This document shows positions 1 to 6,932 of a stretch of 57,918 nucleotides of DNA, piece by piece. Every line of letters begins with the position of its first letter. Position 1 is the first letter of the stretch. Both the position numbers and the translations under genes were made by a program. The notes below the pieces were generated by a model. That model saw only the letters and a program-made list of their open reading frames with translations, did not search any database and had not been told where the DNA came from. The DNA comes from Verrucomicrobiota bacterium (GTDB lineage: Bacteria > Verrucomicrobiota > Verrucomicrobiia > Limisphaerales > JAHDYP01), in contig JAHDYP010000026.1 of NCBI GenBank assembly GCA_023383055.1, positions 1-57,918 on the forward strand, given 5' to 3'.

Positions 1-43
1 CCAAAAAACCCAAAGGGCTTGAATGGAAGTATCAAGGCGTGCC

Positions 44-116
44 ACCCAACGCCGGGATCGCACCTCAACCCTACACGAACGCCTTCCGCCCGGCGTGGCT
101 GCACTCCTCGTTCGCC
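44..116 (+). repeat. attC-like repeat, copy A
   Basis: First of three related repeats (others at 1078-1148 and 2010-2080). It opens with ACCCAAC, which fits the integron R'' consensus RYYYAAC, continues with the shared block GCCGGGATCGC, and ends in a CGTTCGCC box. GAACGCC inside it resembles the same inner box in copy B. The gene that follows starts four bases downstream, as is usual for cassette genes. The terminal box departs from the textbook R' consensus GTTRRRY by one base, so attC identity is inferred from layout and pairing. Confidence 0.5.
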
Positions 117-119
117 TGC

Positions 120-437
120 ATGAAGAAGGTCGTCCTTATACTTGCGGTGGTTGTCGTGGTTGCGGCAGGTGCCTTTTATGTGCAGCGTTCTCGCGTCAAG
201 TCCGCGCAGCCCTGCTGGGGCAAGCTCGTCAATATTGAGGGGGCCAAAGAGCAGTGGGCCATTGAGAGCAAGGCCACGTCAGGCACTCCCGTCACGGTCG
301 AAAACATTCTGCCGTATTTAGCGAATATGCCGACGTGTCACTTGGCAGGTGCTACATACATCATAGGCAAGATTGGCGAAGAGCCCAGGTGCACGGTTCA
401 CGGCACCGTTTCCCACTTTAATCCCGACCAGTATTAG
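120..437 (+). CDS. Membrane-anchored protein with a pseudopilin-like C-terminal domain
   Basis: A 105-residue protein. I start it at the ATG at 120 because the reading frame before it is repeat DNA and because MKKVVLILAVVVVVAAG is a clean single N-terminal membrane segment (residues 2-20). The rest resembles the soluble C-terminal part of verrucomicrobial prepilins: an NIEGAKEQWAIE helix, a V-T-V-ENILPYL segment, then MPTCHLAGATYIIGKIGEEPRC. It lacks the GFTLVE prepilin peptidase site that the prepilin at 41056 has, so it is probably not processed as a pilin. No convincing Shine-Dalgarno sequence is seen. It lies alone between attC-like repeats, as a cassette gene would. The exact function is unknown. 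Confidence 0.72.
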   Translation: MKKVVLILAVVVVVAAGAFYVQRSRVKSAQPCWGKLVNIEGAKEQWAIESKATSGTPVTVENILPYLANMPTCHLAGATYIIGKIGEEPRCTVHGTVSHFNPDQY

Positions 438-482
438 CTACCATCGCGACGAATGAGAAGAGGCAACGAGCGGGTCGAGCCA

Positions 483-544
483 ATGACGAGGAGCGCGGTC
501 AAATTGTGGTTGAAGTCGGACGTCGCAGGCGCGCTCCTCGTCAT
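483..544. repeat. Long hairpin between cassette-like genes
   Basis: Perfect 15-bp inverted repeat: ATGACGAGGAGCGCG at 483-497 pairs with 530-544 across a 32-base loop. The stem can be extended by GCC/GGC if one A bulges out, and outer arms near 460-468 and 563-571 (GAGCGGGTC against GACTCGCTC) pair with one mismatch. It sits where copy-type repeats separate the neighbouring genes, so it could be a sequence-divergent attC. It has no T-tract, which argues against a classical terminator. Confidence 0.6.
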
Positions 545-574
545 GGCCCACCCTTTTCGCCAAGACTCGCTCCC

Positions 575-1036
575 ATGAAGATCCCTTGGACCGCAGCCGT
601 GGCAGCGTTCGCGTGGTTGGCCACTGCTGTCGGCTGCAGCTCGACACCGCCTCCTGCCACATCGTTTCATCGCTGGGGTTGGGAGAATACCGATCACGCT
701 AAGGCCTCTGTCGATCGGTTTAAACACGTCCTGCTTGTGTGCATTTACGAAGACGAGCTGCGAGACGAAGGCCCACACAGATCCTTGTATCGGGCCAGGG
801 GAACAGTTGTAAGAACCTACAAGGGTGACTGGCGTACTTCCGAAGGGATTCTGTTTATTCATGGGATCGATTCTCCGGCGTCCCCTGATTTCAGATCCAA
901 TATCGGAAAGCTGATGTTCCTCTTCACGGATCACCACACAGATGCTGAAATAGGGTTTGAGGCAGGAACCTTCTACCATTACGATCCCGAGCTGCAGCGC
1001 GTGATTGAGTTTCTCTTTCCAAGAGAGAGCCGTTAA
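575..1036 (+). CDS. Putative small lipoprotein of unknown function
   Basis: A 153-residue protein. I use the ATG at 575 (MKIPWTAAV), since upstream codons lie in the hairpin region and encode no plausible sequence. Residues 1-21 form a signal peptide ending in A-V-G-C, an acceptable though not ideal lipobox, followed by SSTPPP, so it is probably lipid-anchored in the periplasm or outer membrane. The mature part has no domain I recognise. It contains a LLVCIYEDEL strand and a segment resembling a beta-sandwich (TVVRTYKGDW, then ILFIHGID). It lies between the hairpin at 483-544 and repeat copy B, on the same strand as all other small genes of the array. Confidence 0.6.
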   Translation: MKIPWTAAVAAFAWLATAVGCSSTPPPATSFHRWGWENTDHAKASVDRFKHVLLVCIYEDELRDEGPHRSLYRARGTVVRTYKGDWRTSEGILFIHGIDSPASPDFRSNIGKLMFLFTDHHTDAEIGFEAGTFYHYDPELQRVIEFLFPRESR

Positions 1037-1077
1037 TGAATGGTTCATGCACACCGGCTAACCAACCAGCGCCAGCG

Positions 1078-1148
1078 AACGCCGGGATCGCGCCTCGGTT
1101 GACAATCGAACGCCATTGGCCGGGCGTCGGTGAGCCGGGGCGTTCGGC
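1078..1148 (+). repeat. attC-like repeat, copy B
   Basis: Shares about 70 aligned bases with copy C, including GCCGGGATCGCG, CCATTGGCC and GGCGTCGGTGAGCCGGG. GAACGCC occurs twice (1077-1083 and 1108-1114) and GGCGTTC at its right end can pair with either, so the element folds back on itself. The ATG of the following gene directly abuts the terminal CGTTCGGC, the typical geometry of an attC site followed by a cassette start codon. Confidence 0.55.
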
Positions 1149-1509
1149 ATGAAAGCGCCCAAGCCAAGGCCTCCTGAAGGCGCACCACCTGGGACGGTGT
1201 GGTTTGATGGGCCCCTTGAGTGGTCAGGCATCACTCTGAGGGTTCAAGGAGATGACCTTGATCCCGAGGACGTGAGCCGGGTGCTGGGCTGCGAGCCGGA
1301 TCTGGCCCGTCGCCGAGGAGATCCAATTCTGAGATCAGACGGGAGCACTGGCAGGTTGGCGCGGACAGGCGCGTGGCACCCTTGAGCTGACTCCCGACCG
1401 GACCGACGAATGGGATTGCGGGGAGGCGATGCTCGTGCTGTTGCGACGACTGCCTTTAGATCTGGAGGTATGGAAGCGCCTGACGGGGAGATTCGCCATT
1501 GATGGCTGA
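1149..1509 (+). pseudogene. Frameshifted DUF4279-domain gene
   Basis: Residues 1-75 in the first frame (WFDGPLEWSGITLRVQGDDL, then a DP-DVSR-LGCEP segment and RRRGDPI) match the start of DUF4279 proteins, small proteins of unknown function common in accessory DNA. The frame then stops at TGA 1383-1385. One frame over, the sequence continues as LELTPDRTDEWDCGEAMLVL and on to a natural stop at 1507-1509. One extra C in the CCC run near 1376-1378 explains everything: removing it restores a protein of about 119 residues. Whether the extra base is real or a sequencing error cannot be decided from the sequence. Its 3' end overlaps the start of the next gene. Confidence 0.65.
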
Positions 1510-2041
1510 GTTCGGTGTGAATACAACGCGCACATTCAAGGCGAAGCGGAATCAGTTGATCGTCGAGTTTCTCGGCGTGCTGGGGGCCGGAGTGGTATTG
1601 GTATTCTGGAAGGGCGCGGCAGTCACCCCGTTTCTGTTGGTGTTTCTCGTGGGTTTCCTGGTGTACAGACTCTTGCTGAATGGTATCGCGATCAAGACGG
1701 TCATCCTGCGGTCTGACGGGGTGGAGATTGTGCCGTTGTTCCCTTGGTTGAAGCCACGCCGTTGGAAGTCGGACCAACTCGCATCCTACAAGTCAGGAGC
1801 GTTGTCAGGTCGAGTGAAAAGCCGGCCGTTTGTCGGATTCCTCATGCCGAAAGTGGGAAAGATGGAGATGCTGTGGGCCAGCGGCACGGAGCGCTTTTCC
1901 GAACTTGATCAGTTGCTCAGCAACTTGTTGCCGCCGCCTGAAGAGCAGATGGTTGCCGACCGTGAGGGAGCAGCCAAACTCGAGGACACCGAACCATCCG
2001 GCTCCAGGCAAGGCCGGGATCGCGTTTCCCTTGGAGAATGA
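1502..2041 (+). CDS. Two-helix membrane protein of unknown function
   Basis: A 179-residue protein from the ATG at 1502, overlapping the end of the DUF4279 gene by 8 bases, which suggests both belong to one cassette. Two hydrophobic segments (about residues 22-37 and 43-60) form a hairpin in the membrane, followed by a soluble part with a PH-like strand pattern (TVILRSDGVEIVPLFPWLKP, then RRWKSDQLASY) as in small bacterial membrane proteins with a pleckstrin-like fold. That fold call is inference. The last ~20 residues, rich in E, S, R and G, read into attC-like copy C, so the C-terminus may be an accident of cassette joining. Confidence 0.6.
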   Translation: MAEFGVNTTRTFKAKRNQLIVEFLGVLGAGVVLVFWKGAAVTPFLLVFLVGFLVYRLLLNGIAIKTVILRSDGVEIVPLFPWLKPRRWKSDQLASYKSGALSGRVKSRPFVGFLMPKVGKMEMLWASGTERFSELDQLLSNLLPPPEEQMVADREGAAKLEDTEPSGSRQGRDRVSLGE

Positions 2042-2080
2042 ACACCATTGGCCCGGCGTCGGTGAGCCGGGACGTTCGGT
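2010..2080 (+). repeat. attC-like repeat, copy C
   Basis: Third copy, close to copy B in sequence: GGCCGGGATCGCG, ACACCATTGGCC and GGCGTCGGTGAGCCGGGACG, ending in GTTCGGT. It overlaps the last codons of the membrane-protein gene before it. It is followed at 2081-2087 by GTCTAAC, which fits RYYYAAC, so a further recombination core may begin there. The toxin-antitoxin genes start 58 bases later. Confidence 0.5.
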
Positions 2081-2137
2081 GTCTAACGAGTCGGCGACCC
2101 GCTTGCCTTCGCGGAAGCAGCGCGCTACGGTGCGGCC

Positions 2138-2353
2138 ATGAAAGCGATTGAGGAGTTGCGCTCGCTCCCGGTTGCGGAGCGAATTCAGTTGGTGGAGGAC
2201 CTCTGGGATTCCATCGCCGAGGATTCTGCAGGGCTGCAGCTGACTGGTGCGCAGCGGGAGGAACTCGACCGTCGGTTGGACGATTTCGACTCCAATCCGG
2301 CTGCAGGAGCGCCCTGGGAGGAGTTTAAGAGCATCATTCAACGTAAGCCGTGA
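2138..2353 (+). CDS. Addiction-module antitoxin (TIGR02574-type)
   Basis: A 71-residue protein matching the short putative addiction-module component family: LRSLPVAERIQLVEDLWDSI at the N-terminus, then LTGAQREELDRRLDDFDSNP and a Trp/Glu-rich tail (APWEE-K). These proteins neutralise a ParE/RelE-type toxin encoded just downstream. The stop codon overlaps the toxin start in a GTGA (2350-2353), so translation is coupled. The antitoxin reading frame is intact while the toxin is frameshifted, leaving an antitoxin without a functional partner if the sequence is correct. Confidence 0.85.
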   Translation: MKAIEELRSLPVAERIQLVEDLWDSIAEDSAGLQLTGAQREELDRRLDDFDSNPAAGAPWEEFKSIIQRKP

Positions 2354-2653
2354 GCCTTCCGGTCATCGTTCGCGATGCTGCCCAGGAGGATATTCGGGAG
2401 GCTGTCGACTGGTATGAGCGCCAGTCGGCCCGGACTGGGAACGGAGTTTCTGCGTTGTGTCGACGACTGCTTGTCGCTCATCAGCCGCTACCCGGCACTC
2501 TTTCCGGAGGTGCATCGCAAGTCGCGGATGGCCTTGCTGCGTCGATTTCCTTACCTTGTGATCTACCGCCCTACCCCCGAGTTCATCTCAGTGATCGCGG
2601 TTATGCACGGCAGCAGGCACCCGAGACGTTGGAAGAACCGAAGCGAAACATGA
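2350..2653 (+). pseudogene. Frameshifted ParE/RelE-type toxin
   Basis: The first ~26 residues (PVIVRDAAQEDIREAVDWYE, then RQS) are the N-terminal helices of a ParE/RelE-family toxin. The rest of the protein is in the next frame: PGLGTEFLRCVDDCLSLI, then RYPALFPEVH, R-ALLRRFPYLVIYR, ending ISVIAVMHGSRHPRRW, all typical of the family. One extra base in TCGGCCC near 2425-2431 joins the two halves, giving a toxin of about 100 residues when removed. GTG start overlapping the antitoxin stop. Such toxins inhibit gyrase or cleave mRNA; this copy should be inactive unless the extra base is a sequencing error. Confidence 0.75.
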
Positions 2654-2680
2654 GACCACCGAACCATTCACGCGAGCCCC

Positions 2681-2818
2681 TCTGAGGCCGAGGCCGCCCG
2701 CCGGGTGGGGGAGCGGATATTGCTGTCGGTTGAGATATTGGGATCTATGCCGGAGCTCGGACGCCCGGTACCGGACCGGCGGGATCCAAGGATTCGCGAG
2801 ATCATTCGTGGAAGATAA
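2681..2818 (+). pseudogene. Remnant of a second ParE/RelE-type toxin
   Basis: About 45 codons read SEAEAARRVGERILLSVEIL, then GSMPELGRPVPD and PRIREIIRGR, followed by TAA. This is the central part of another ParE-family toxin, where homologs continue with Tyr after the GR; here that position is the stop. The N-terminal ~25 residues and the C-terminal third are missing, and no antitoxin gene for it is present. It lies 28 bases after the first toxin remnant, so two different toxin genes have decayed side by side. Confidence 0.55.
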
Positions 2819-2917
2819 GCATGTTCGATCCGGCGACTTTTGGCGTTTCAAGTGTCATCGCCCGGATCTTGTCGTGCCGGAGGCCGGCGCTCCGATGCGG
2901 TTGCGGACCCGCTTTGG

Positions 2918-4267
2918 CTACGGGCGGACGCTGGTGCCGTCGCGGCGGCGGACGGGTTCCCAGTAGCCGGGGTGTTCGGGGAAGGGGAACTTGGCGGCGA
3001 GTTTCTCGTTGAGGTCGACGCCGAGGCCCGGGGCTTCGTTGACCCACATATAGCCGTTCTTCATCGTGGGCGCTCCTGGGAAGACCTCCTGCATTTCCTG
3101 GTTAAAGTTCACCGATTCCTGGATGCCGAAGTTCGAGCTGGCCAGGTCCAGGTGCGCGTTGGCGGCGTGACCGACCGGGGAGACATCCATGGGGCCATGC
3201 CAGGCGGTGCGGACGTTGAACCATTCGGCGAGGATGGCGAGTTTGCGGGCCGGGGTGAGGCCGCCGATCTGGGAGAGGTGGACGCGGATGAAATCGATGA
3301 GCCGGTCGGTGATGAGGCCGACCCATTCGTGGGGGTTGTTGAACAGCTCGCCCATGGCCAGCGGCACGGCGGTCTGCTGGCGGAACAGTTTGAAGTAACC
3401 GATGTCCTCCGGCGCGACCGGGTCTTCGATGAAGAACGGCCGGTACGGTTCGACCGCCTTGAGCAGGCGCAGGGCGTCGACGGGATGGATGCGTTCGTGG
3501 ATGTCGTGCAGCAGCTCGAGCTTGGGACCGAAGTGGTCGCGGATCCGCTCGAACATCGTCTCCGTGGCGCGCACGTAGGGCTCCGGCTCCATCAGTTCAT
3601 CGCTGGCGCGGCCGAAGCCGTGGGTCCGGAAATCGGCCGCCTCGGACAAGTGGGGGGAGCCGTAGCCGCCCAGCTGGATGCGGATGTGGCGGTAGCCGCG
3701 TTCGACGAGGCGTTGAACGCTTTCCTCGAGTTGCGCGAGATCGCGGCCGGAGGCATGGCCGTAACAATCGACGGCGAAGCGGCATTTGCCGCCGAGCAAC
3801 TGGTAGACGGGCAGGCCGGCCCGTTTGCCTTTGATGTCCCAGAGGGCCATGTCGAGGCCACTGAGGGCGTTGTTGAGGACGGGTCCGTTGCGCCAGTAGG
3901 AACTGGTGTAGGCCGTCTGCCAAAGGTCTTCGATGTGGTCGGCGTGGCGGCCCCGGCAGAATGGGTCGAGATACTCGTTCACGGCCGTGATGACGGCGAG
4001 CGGCCGCTGGTTGAACGTGGCGCAGCCGAGGCCGTAGAGGCCGGGCTCGCTGGTTTCGACCTTGACCACCACGAGCCGGGTGCGCTGCGGGCAGGTCGGG
4101 ATGGCTCTGACGCGGGTGATGGTGAGCGGGGCGGAGCCGGGTTGGGCGTTGGTGTTTTCGGCGGCCAGCAGCGGTCGGGTTCCGAGGGTGGCGGACACGC
4201 CGCCGAGGGTTCCCAGTCCGAGCACTTTGAGCCAATCGCGGCGATCGATGAGGTTTTGCGGGTTCAT
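2918..4267 (-). CDS. Tat-exported enolase-superfamily protein, mannonate dehydratase (ManD)-like
   Basis: A 449-residue protein with a Tat signal (RRDWLKVLGLG at 9-19), so it acts outside the cytoplasm. The body is enolase-superfamily, closest by motif to D-mannonate dehydratase/RspA: LLHDIHERIHP carries Asp255 and His257, FFIEDP carries Glu281, MGELFNN carries Glu307 (the three metal-ligand carboxylates), and TAWHGPMDVSPVGHAANAHL carries His357 and Asp361. ManD enzymes dehydrate sugar acids such as D-mannonate to 2-keto-3-deoxy acids; the actual substrate is not readable from sequence, and many family members have low or different activity. Its ATG overlaps the stop of the symporter gene (ATGA), so it is the third gene of a tight operon. 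Confidence 0.88.
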   Translation of the reverse strand: MNPQNLIDRRDWLKVLGLGTLGGVSATLGTRPLLAAENTNAQPGSAPLTITRVRAIPTCPQRTRLVVVKVETSEPGLYGLGCATFNQRPLAVITAVNEYLDPFCRGRHADHIEDLWQTAYTSSYWRNGPVLNNALSGLDMALWDIKGKRAGLPVYQLLGGKCRFAVDCYGHASGRDLAQLEESVQRLVERGYRHIRIQLGGYGSPHLSEAADFRTHGFGRASDELMEPEPYVRATETMFERIRDHFGPKLELLHDIHERIHPVDALRLLKAVEPYRPFFIEDPVAPEDIGYFKLFRQQTAVPLAMGELFNNPHEWVGLITDRLIDFIRVHLSQIGGLTPARKLAILAEWFNVRTAWHGPMDVSPVGHAANAHLDLASSNFGIQESVNFNQEMQEVFPGAPTMKNGYMWVNEAPGLGVDLNEKLAAKFPFPEHPGYWEPVRRRDGTSVRP

Positions 4268-5583
4268 AGGGTTGGGTCAGCGGCGGCAGGGTCGGCCACC
4301 GGCCGGCGATGCCACCAGCTGGCGAGGATGGAGCCCGAGACATTCATCCAGGGGCCAAAGATGGCGGGGGCGAGGGCGGCATTGGAGCTTTGGAGGACCT
4401 TCATGGCGAGGGCGGAGGCCATGCCGCCGTTTTGCATGCCGACTTCGAAGGCGACGGTGCGGCAGGTGCGTTCGTCCAGCCGGCAGGCGCGGGCGACGGT
4501 GTAACCGGCGGTGTAACCGATCAGATTGTGGATGATGGCGGCGCCCACGAGCATGAAACCGACGGTCATCAGCTCGTTCCGGGAGCGGGAGGTGATGATG
4601 GCGATGATGAGACAGATGCCGGCCATGGAGACCAACGGCAGCACGTGATCCATCCAGTTGCCCGGAAACCGGAGCCAGACGTTGACGATCAGCTTGGTGA
4701 GCGCCACGCCGCCGGTGAGGGCGAAGCCGAGGAGCAGGCCGCTGGCGAGGGCGGCCGTGGCATTGGTGGCGTGCAGGCGAAACCAGAGGCTGAGCACCGC
4801 CAACAACAGACAGCCCGTCACGATCAGGGCCAGGGGCGCCGTCCGCTCGCACCAGGGGCGTCGACGGTACAGGATTTGGTGCGCGACCAGGCCCGCGAGG
4901 ATCGGGACGATGATCATGCCGCAGATCTCGAGCATCATGGCGACGAAATCGATCTCGACCAGCCGGCCTGCCAGCATTTTCATCAGAAAAGGCGTCATCA
5001 GCGGCGACATCAGGGTGGAGCAGGCTGTCATGGTGACCGAAAGAGCAACATTCCCGCGTGCGAGGTAGACCATCAGGTTCGACGCGACGCCGCCCGAGAC
5101 CGAACCGATGAGGATCACGCCGGCGGCGATTTCCGGTTCGAATTTGAAGCCGGTGGCGATGAGGAAACCGGCGACCGGCATGACGGAAAATTGCAGGATC
5201 ATGCCGATGAACACCGGCCAGGGTGCGGTCAGCACCCGGCGGAAGTCGGCCAGGCTGAGGGTGGTGCCCATGCCGAACGTGATGATCTGGACCAGCGGCA
5301 CGATCAGGAATTTCAGGTCGAACCCGTACCAGGTCCCGAACGCGACGGGGTAGAGCATGGATGCGGCGACGAAGGCGAACACCCAGATGGTGAACCCGAA
5401 ACCGCGCAGGAACGGCCGATCGCGGACCCCCAGGGCAGCGGCGGCCAGCGCTACAATCAGGGCCGGACCGGCCAGTGCCCGCGCCGCGGGGATCGCCAGG
5501 CCGATCGCCAACGCCAACGACGCGGCGATGGCGGCGTAACGCGCCCCTCGAGCGAGGGTCGACGGAGCGGGTGAATCGTTCAC
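4264..5583 (-). CDS. Bile acid:sodium symporter (BASS) family transporter
   Basis: A 439-residue integral membrane protein with about ten hydrophobic segments. I use the GTG at 5583 because it overlaps the preceding stop in a GTGA and because codons upstream lie inside the DUF1080 gene. Family hallmarks are SVSGGVASNLMVYLARGNVA in the first repeat and EVGMQNGGMASALA in the second, the sites that form the Na+-coupled crossover region. BASS proteins import organic anions (bile acids, pantoate, 2-keto acids). Sitting between DUF1080 and a ManD-like enzyme, it plausibly imports a sugar-acid product, which is inference. The first ~50 residues form extra hydrophobic segments before the core. Confidence 0.88.
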   Translation of the reverse strand: MNDSPAPSTLARGARYAAIAASLALAIGLAIPAARALAGPALIVALAAAALGVRDRPFLRGFGFTIWVFAFVAASMLYPVAFGTWYGFDLKFLIVPLVQIITFGMGTTLSLADFRRVLTAPWPVFIGMILQFSVMPVAGFLIATGFKFEPEIAAGVILIGSVSGGVASNLMVYLARGNVALSVTMTACSTLMSPLMTPFLMKMLAGRLVEIDFVAMMLEICGMIIVPILAGLVAHQILYRRRPWCERTAPLALIVTGCLLLAVLSLWFRLHATNATAALASGLLLGFALTGGVALTKLIVNVWLRFPGNWMDHVLPLVSMAGICLIIAIITSRSRNELMTVGFMLVGAAIIHNLIGYTAGYTVARACRLDERTCRTVAFEVGMQNGGMASALAMKVLQSSNAALAPAIFGPWMNVSGSILASWWHRRPVADPAAADPTL

Positions 5584-6770
5584 GGGCGTGCGGGCGGCAG
5601 TTCCGCGATGCGCAGGTTCCGAAACGAGAGATCGGTCGTGGGATCGTGTCCCTGGAGGCTGATGACTCCGGGCGTGGCGCGGTAGCCCTGGCGGGCGCTG
5701 GCGTGGGCGGGCCGGGTATCGGTGAAATCGCTGACCTGGATGCCGTTGATCCAGACGGCGAGGTGGGGGCCGTGGGCGACGATGGTTTTGGTGAACCATT
5801 CGTGGTCGGTGGAGATCACCCGGCGGGCCGGTTGCCGGTTGTAGATGCCGCCGGTGCCGAAGTCGACCGGCTTGGTGCGGTCGTCGCCCTGCCATTGGTT
5901 GCGGATCTGGCTTTCGTAACCGCTCCAGAACTGTCCGGGCTGGGCGCGGAAGAAGACGCCGCTATTGAGGTGTTGTCCGTTGGAGATGATGTCGAGCTGG
6001 AAGATGAAATCGCCGTAGGCCGCCTCGGTCTGGAGATCGCCGTTCCCGTTTTTCACATTGAGGCAGCCTTCCGGCGTGACCGAGTAGACCGACTTGCGGT
6101 CGGGAATTTCGCGCCAGCCGGTCAGGTCCTTGCCATTGAAGATGGGCTTCAGTCCCAAGGGCCGGAGTTTGAGGTTGCGGAACTTGACGGTTCCCTGACC
6201 GTTGTATTGCTGGAGGGCGATGGTGCCCCGGGCGTGTTTCGCGTCCCTGGCCTCGAGCACCGTGGCGCCGTTCAGCCGGACGATCAGCTCGCTGCCGCGG
6301 GCGGTAAGGTGATAGCTGTTCCACTGTCCGGCGCTTTTGGGCGAGCCCTGGGCGCGGCCGATTTCGTTGATACTGCCGGTGGGCCAGGTGGCATGGGCGT
6401 CATAGATGTTGACTTCGTAGGCGTTCGACGCGGTGATGTCGCCCTGGGTGGGGGCGCGGAGAAACACCCCGCTGTTCGCGGTGTCGTCGATCCAGAAATC
6501 CGCTTTGAGCTCGAAGTCGGCGAACTCGGTGGTGGTGGCGAGCATGCCGGCGCCGGAACCGGGTTGGGTGGTCAATTCGCCGTTGGCCACGAGCCATTGG
6601 GCATTGCCGCGGGGCGTCCAGCCGAAGGTCGTTTCGCCGTCGAAGAGCAGGACCCAGCCTTCGGCGATCTCGGCGGGGGCGAGCGAGTTGGCGGCGGAGG
6701 CGGGGTTTGAGGCGAGGCAACCGGCGGCGAGCAAGCTCGCCCAGGAAAGGAGGGTGGTGGATCTTTTCAT
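5580..6770 (-). CDS. Secreted protein with two DUF1080 (3-keto-disaccharide hydrolase-like) domains
   Basis: A 396-residue protein with a signal peptide (residues 1-26, ending ASNPASA). Two concanavalin-like DUF1080 domains follow: about 36-205 (EGWVLLFDGETTFGWTPRG, later NSGVFLRAP and NEIGRAQG) and about 208-392 (PIFNGKDLTGWREIPDRK, later NSGVFFRAQPG and WFTKTIVAHG). Some members of PF06439 hydrolyse 3-keto-glycosides; others may only bind carbohydrate. It is the first gene of the operon with the symporter and the ManD-like enzyme. The upstream 160 bases are shared with the divergent lipoprotein gene and should hold the promoter, although I see no strong match. Confidence 0.88.
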   Translation of the reverse strand: MKRSTTLLSWASLLAAGCLASNPASAANSLAPAEIAEGWVLLFDGETTFGWTPRGNAQWLVANGELTTQPGSGAGMLATTTEFADFELKADFWIDDTANSGVFLRAPTQGDITASNAYEVNIYDAHATWPTGSINEIGRAQGSPKSAGQWNSYHLTARGSELIVRLNGATVLEARDAKHARGTIALQQYNGQGTVKFRNLKLRPLGLKPIFNGKDLTGWREIPDRKSVYSVTPEGCLNVKNGNGDLQTEAAYGDFIFQLDIISNGQHLNSGVFFRAQPGQFWSGYESQIRNQWQGDDRTKPVDFGTGGIYNRQPARRVISTDHEWFTKTIVAHGPHLAVWINGIQVSDFTDTRPAHASARQGYRATPGVISLQGHDPTTDLSFRNLRIAELPPARP

Positions 6771-6932
6771 GAGGTCAGACCGGATTGTTCATGACCGGGC
6801 CGGTATTTCAAGCCGACAATCGTGCGCAACGGGTTCTTCCGCGAAGGTCAGGGACCCTCGGGAACGGAGTCCTTCTCGGGGGCTGGCGAAAATTGTTGAA
6901 AGAGCGATGTTGTGGCCGGCGAACTCTACGTG

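Noticed and set aside
2802..2880. A minus-strand reading containing PKVAGSN, reminiscent of translated tRNA 3' ends.
   Set aside because: No cloverleaf can be drawn around it: the T-arm consensus and acceptor stem are missing, so a tRNA or tRNA-derived attachment site is not supported.
2840..4504. Long open frame of 554 codons on the plus strand across the enolase-like gene.
   Set aside because: It is the antisense shadow of the ManD-like gene in high-GC DNA, rich in G, A, V and R with no domain.
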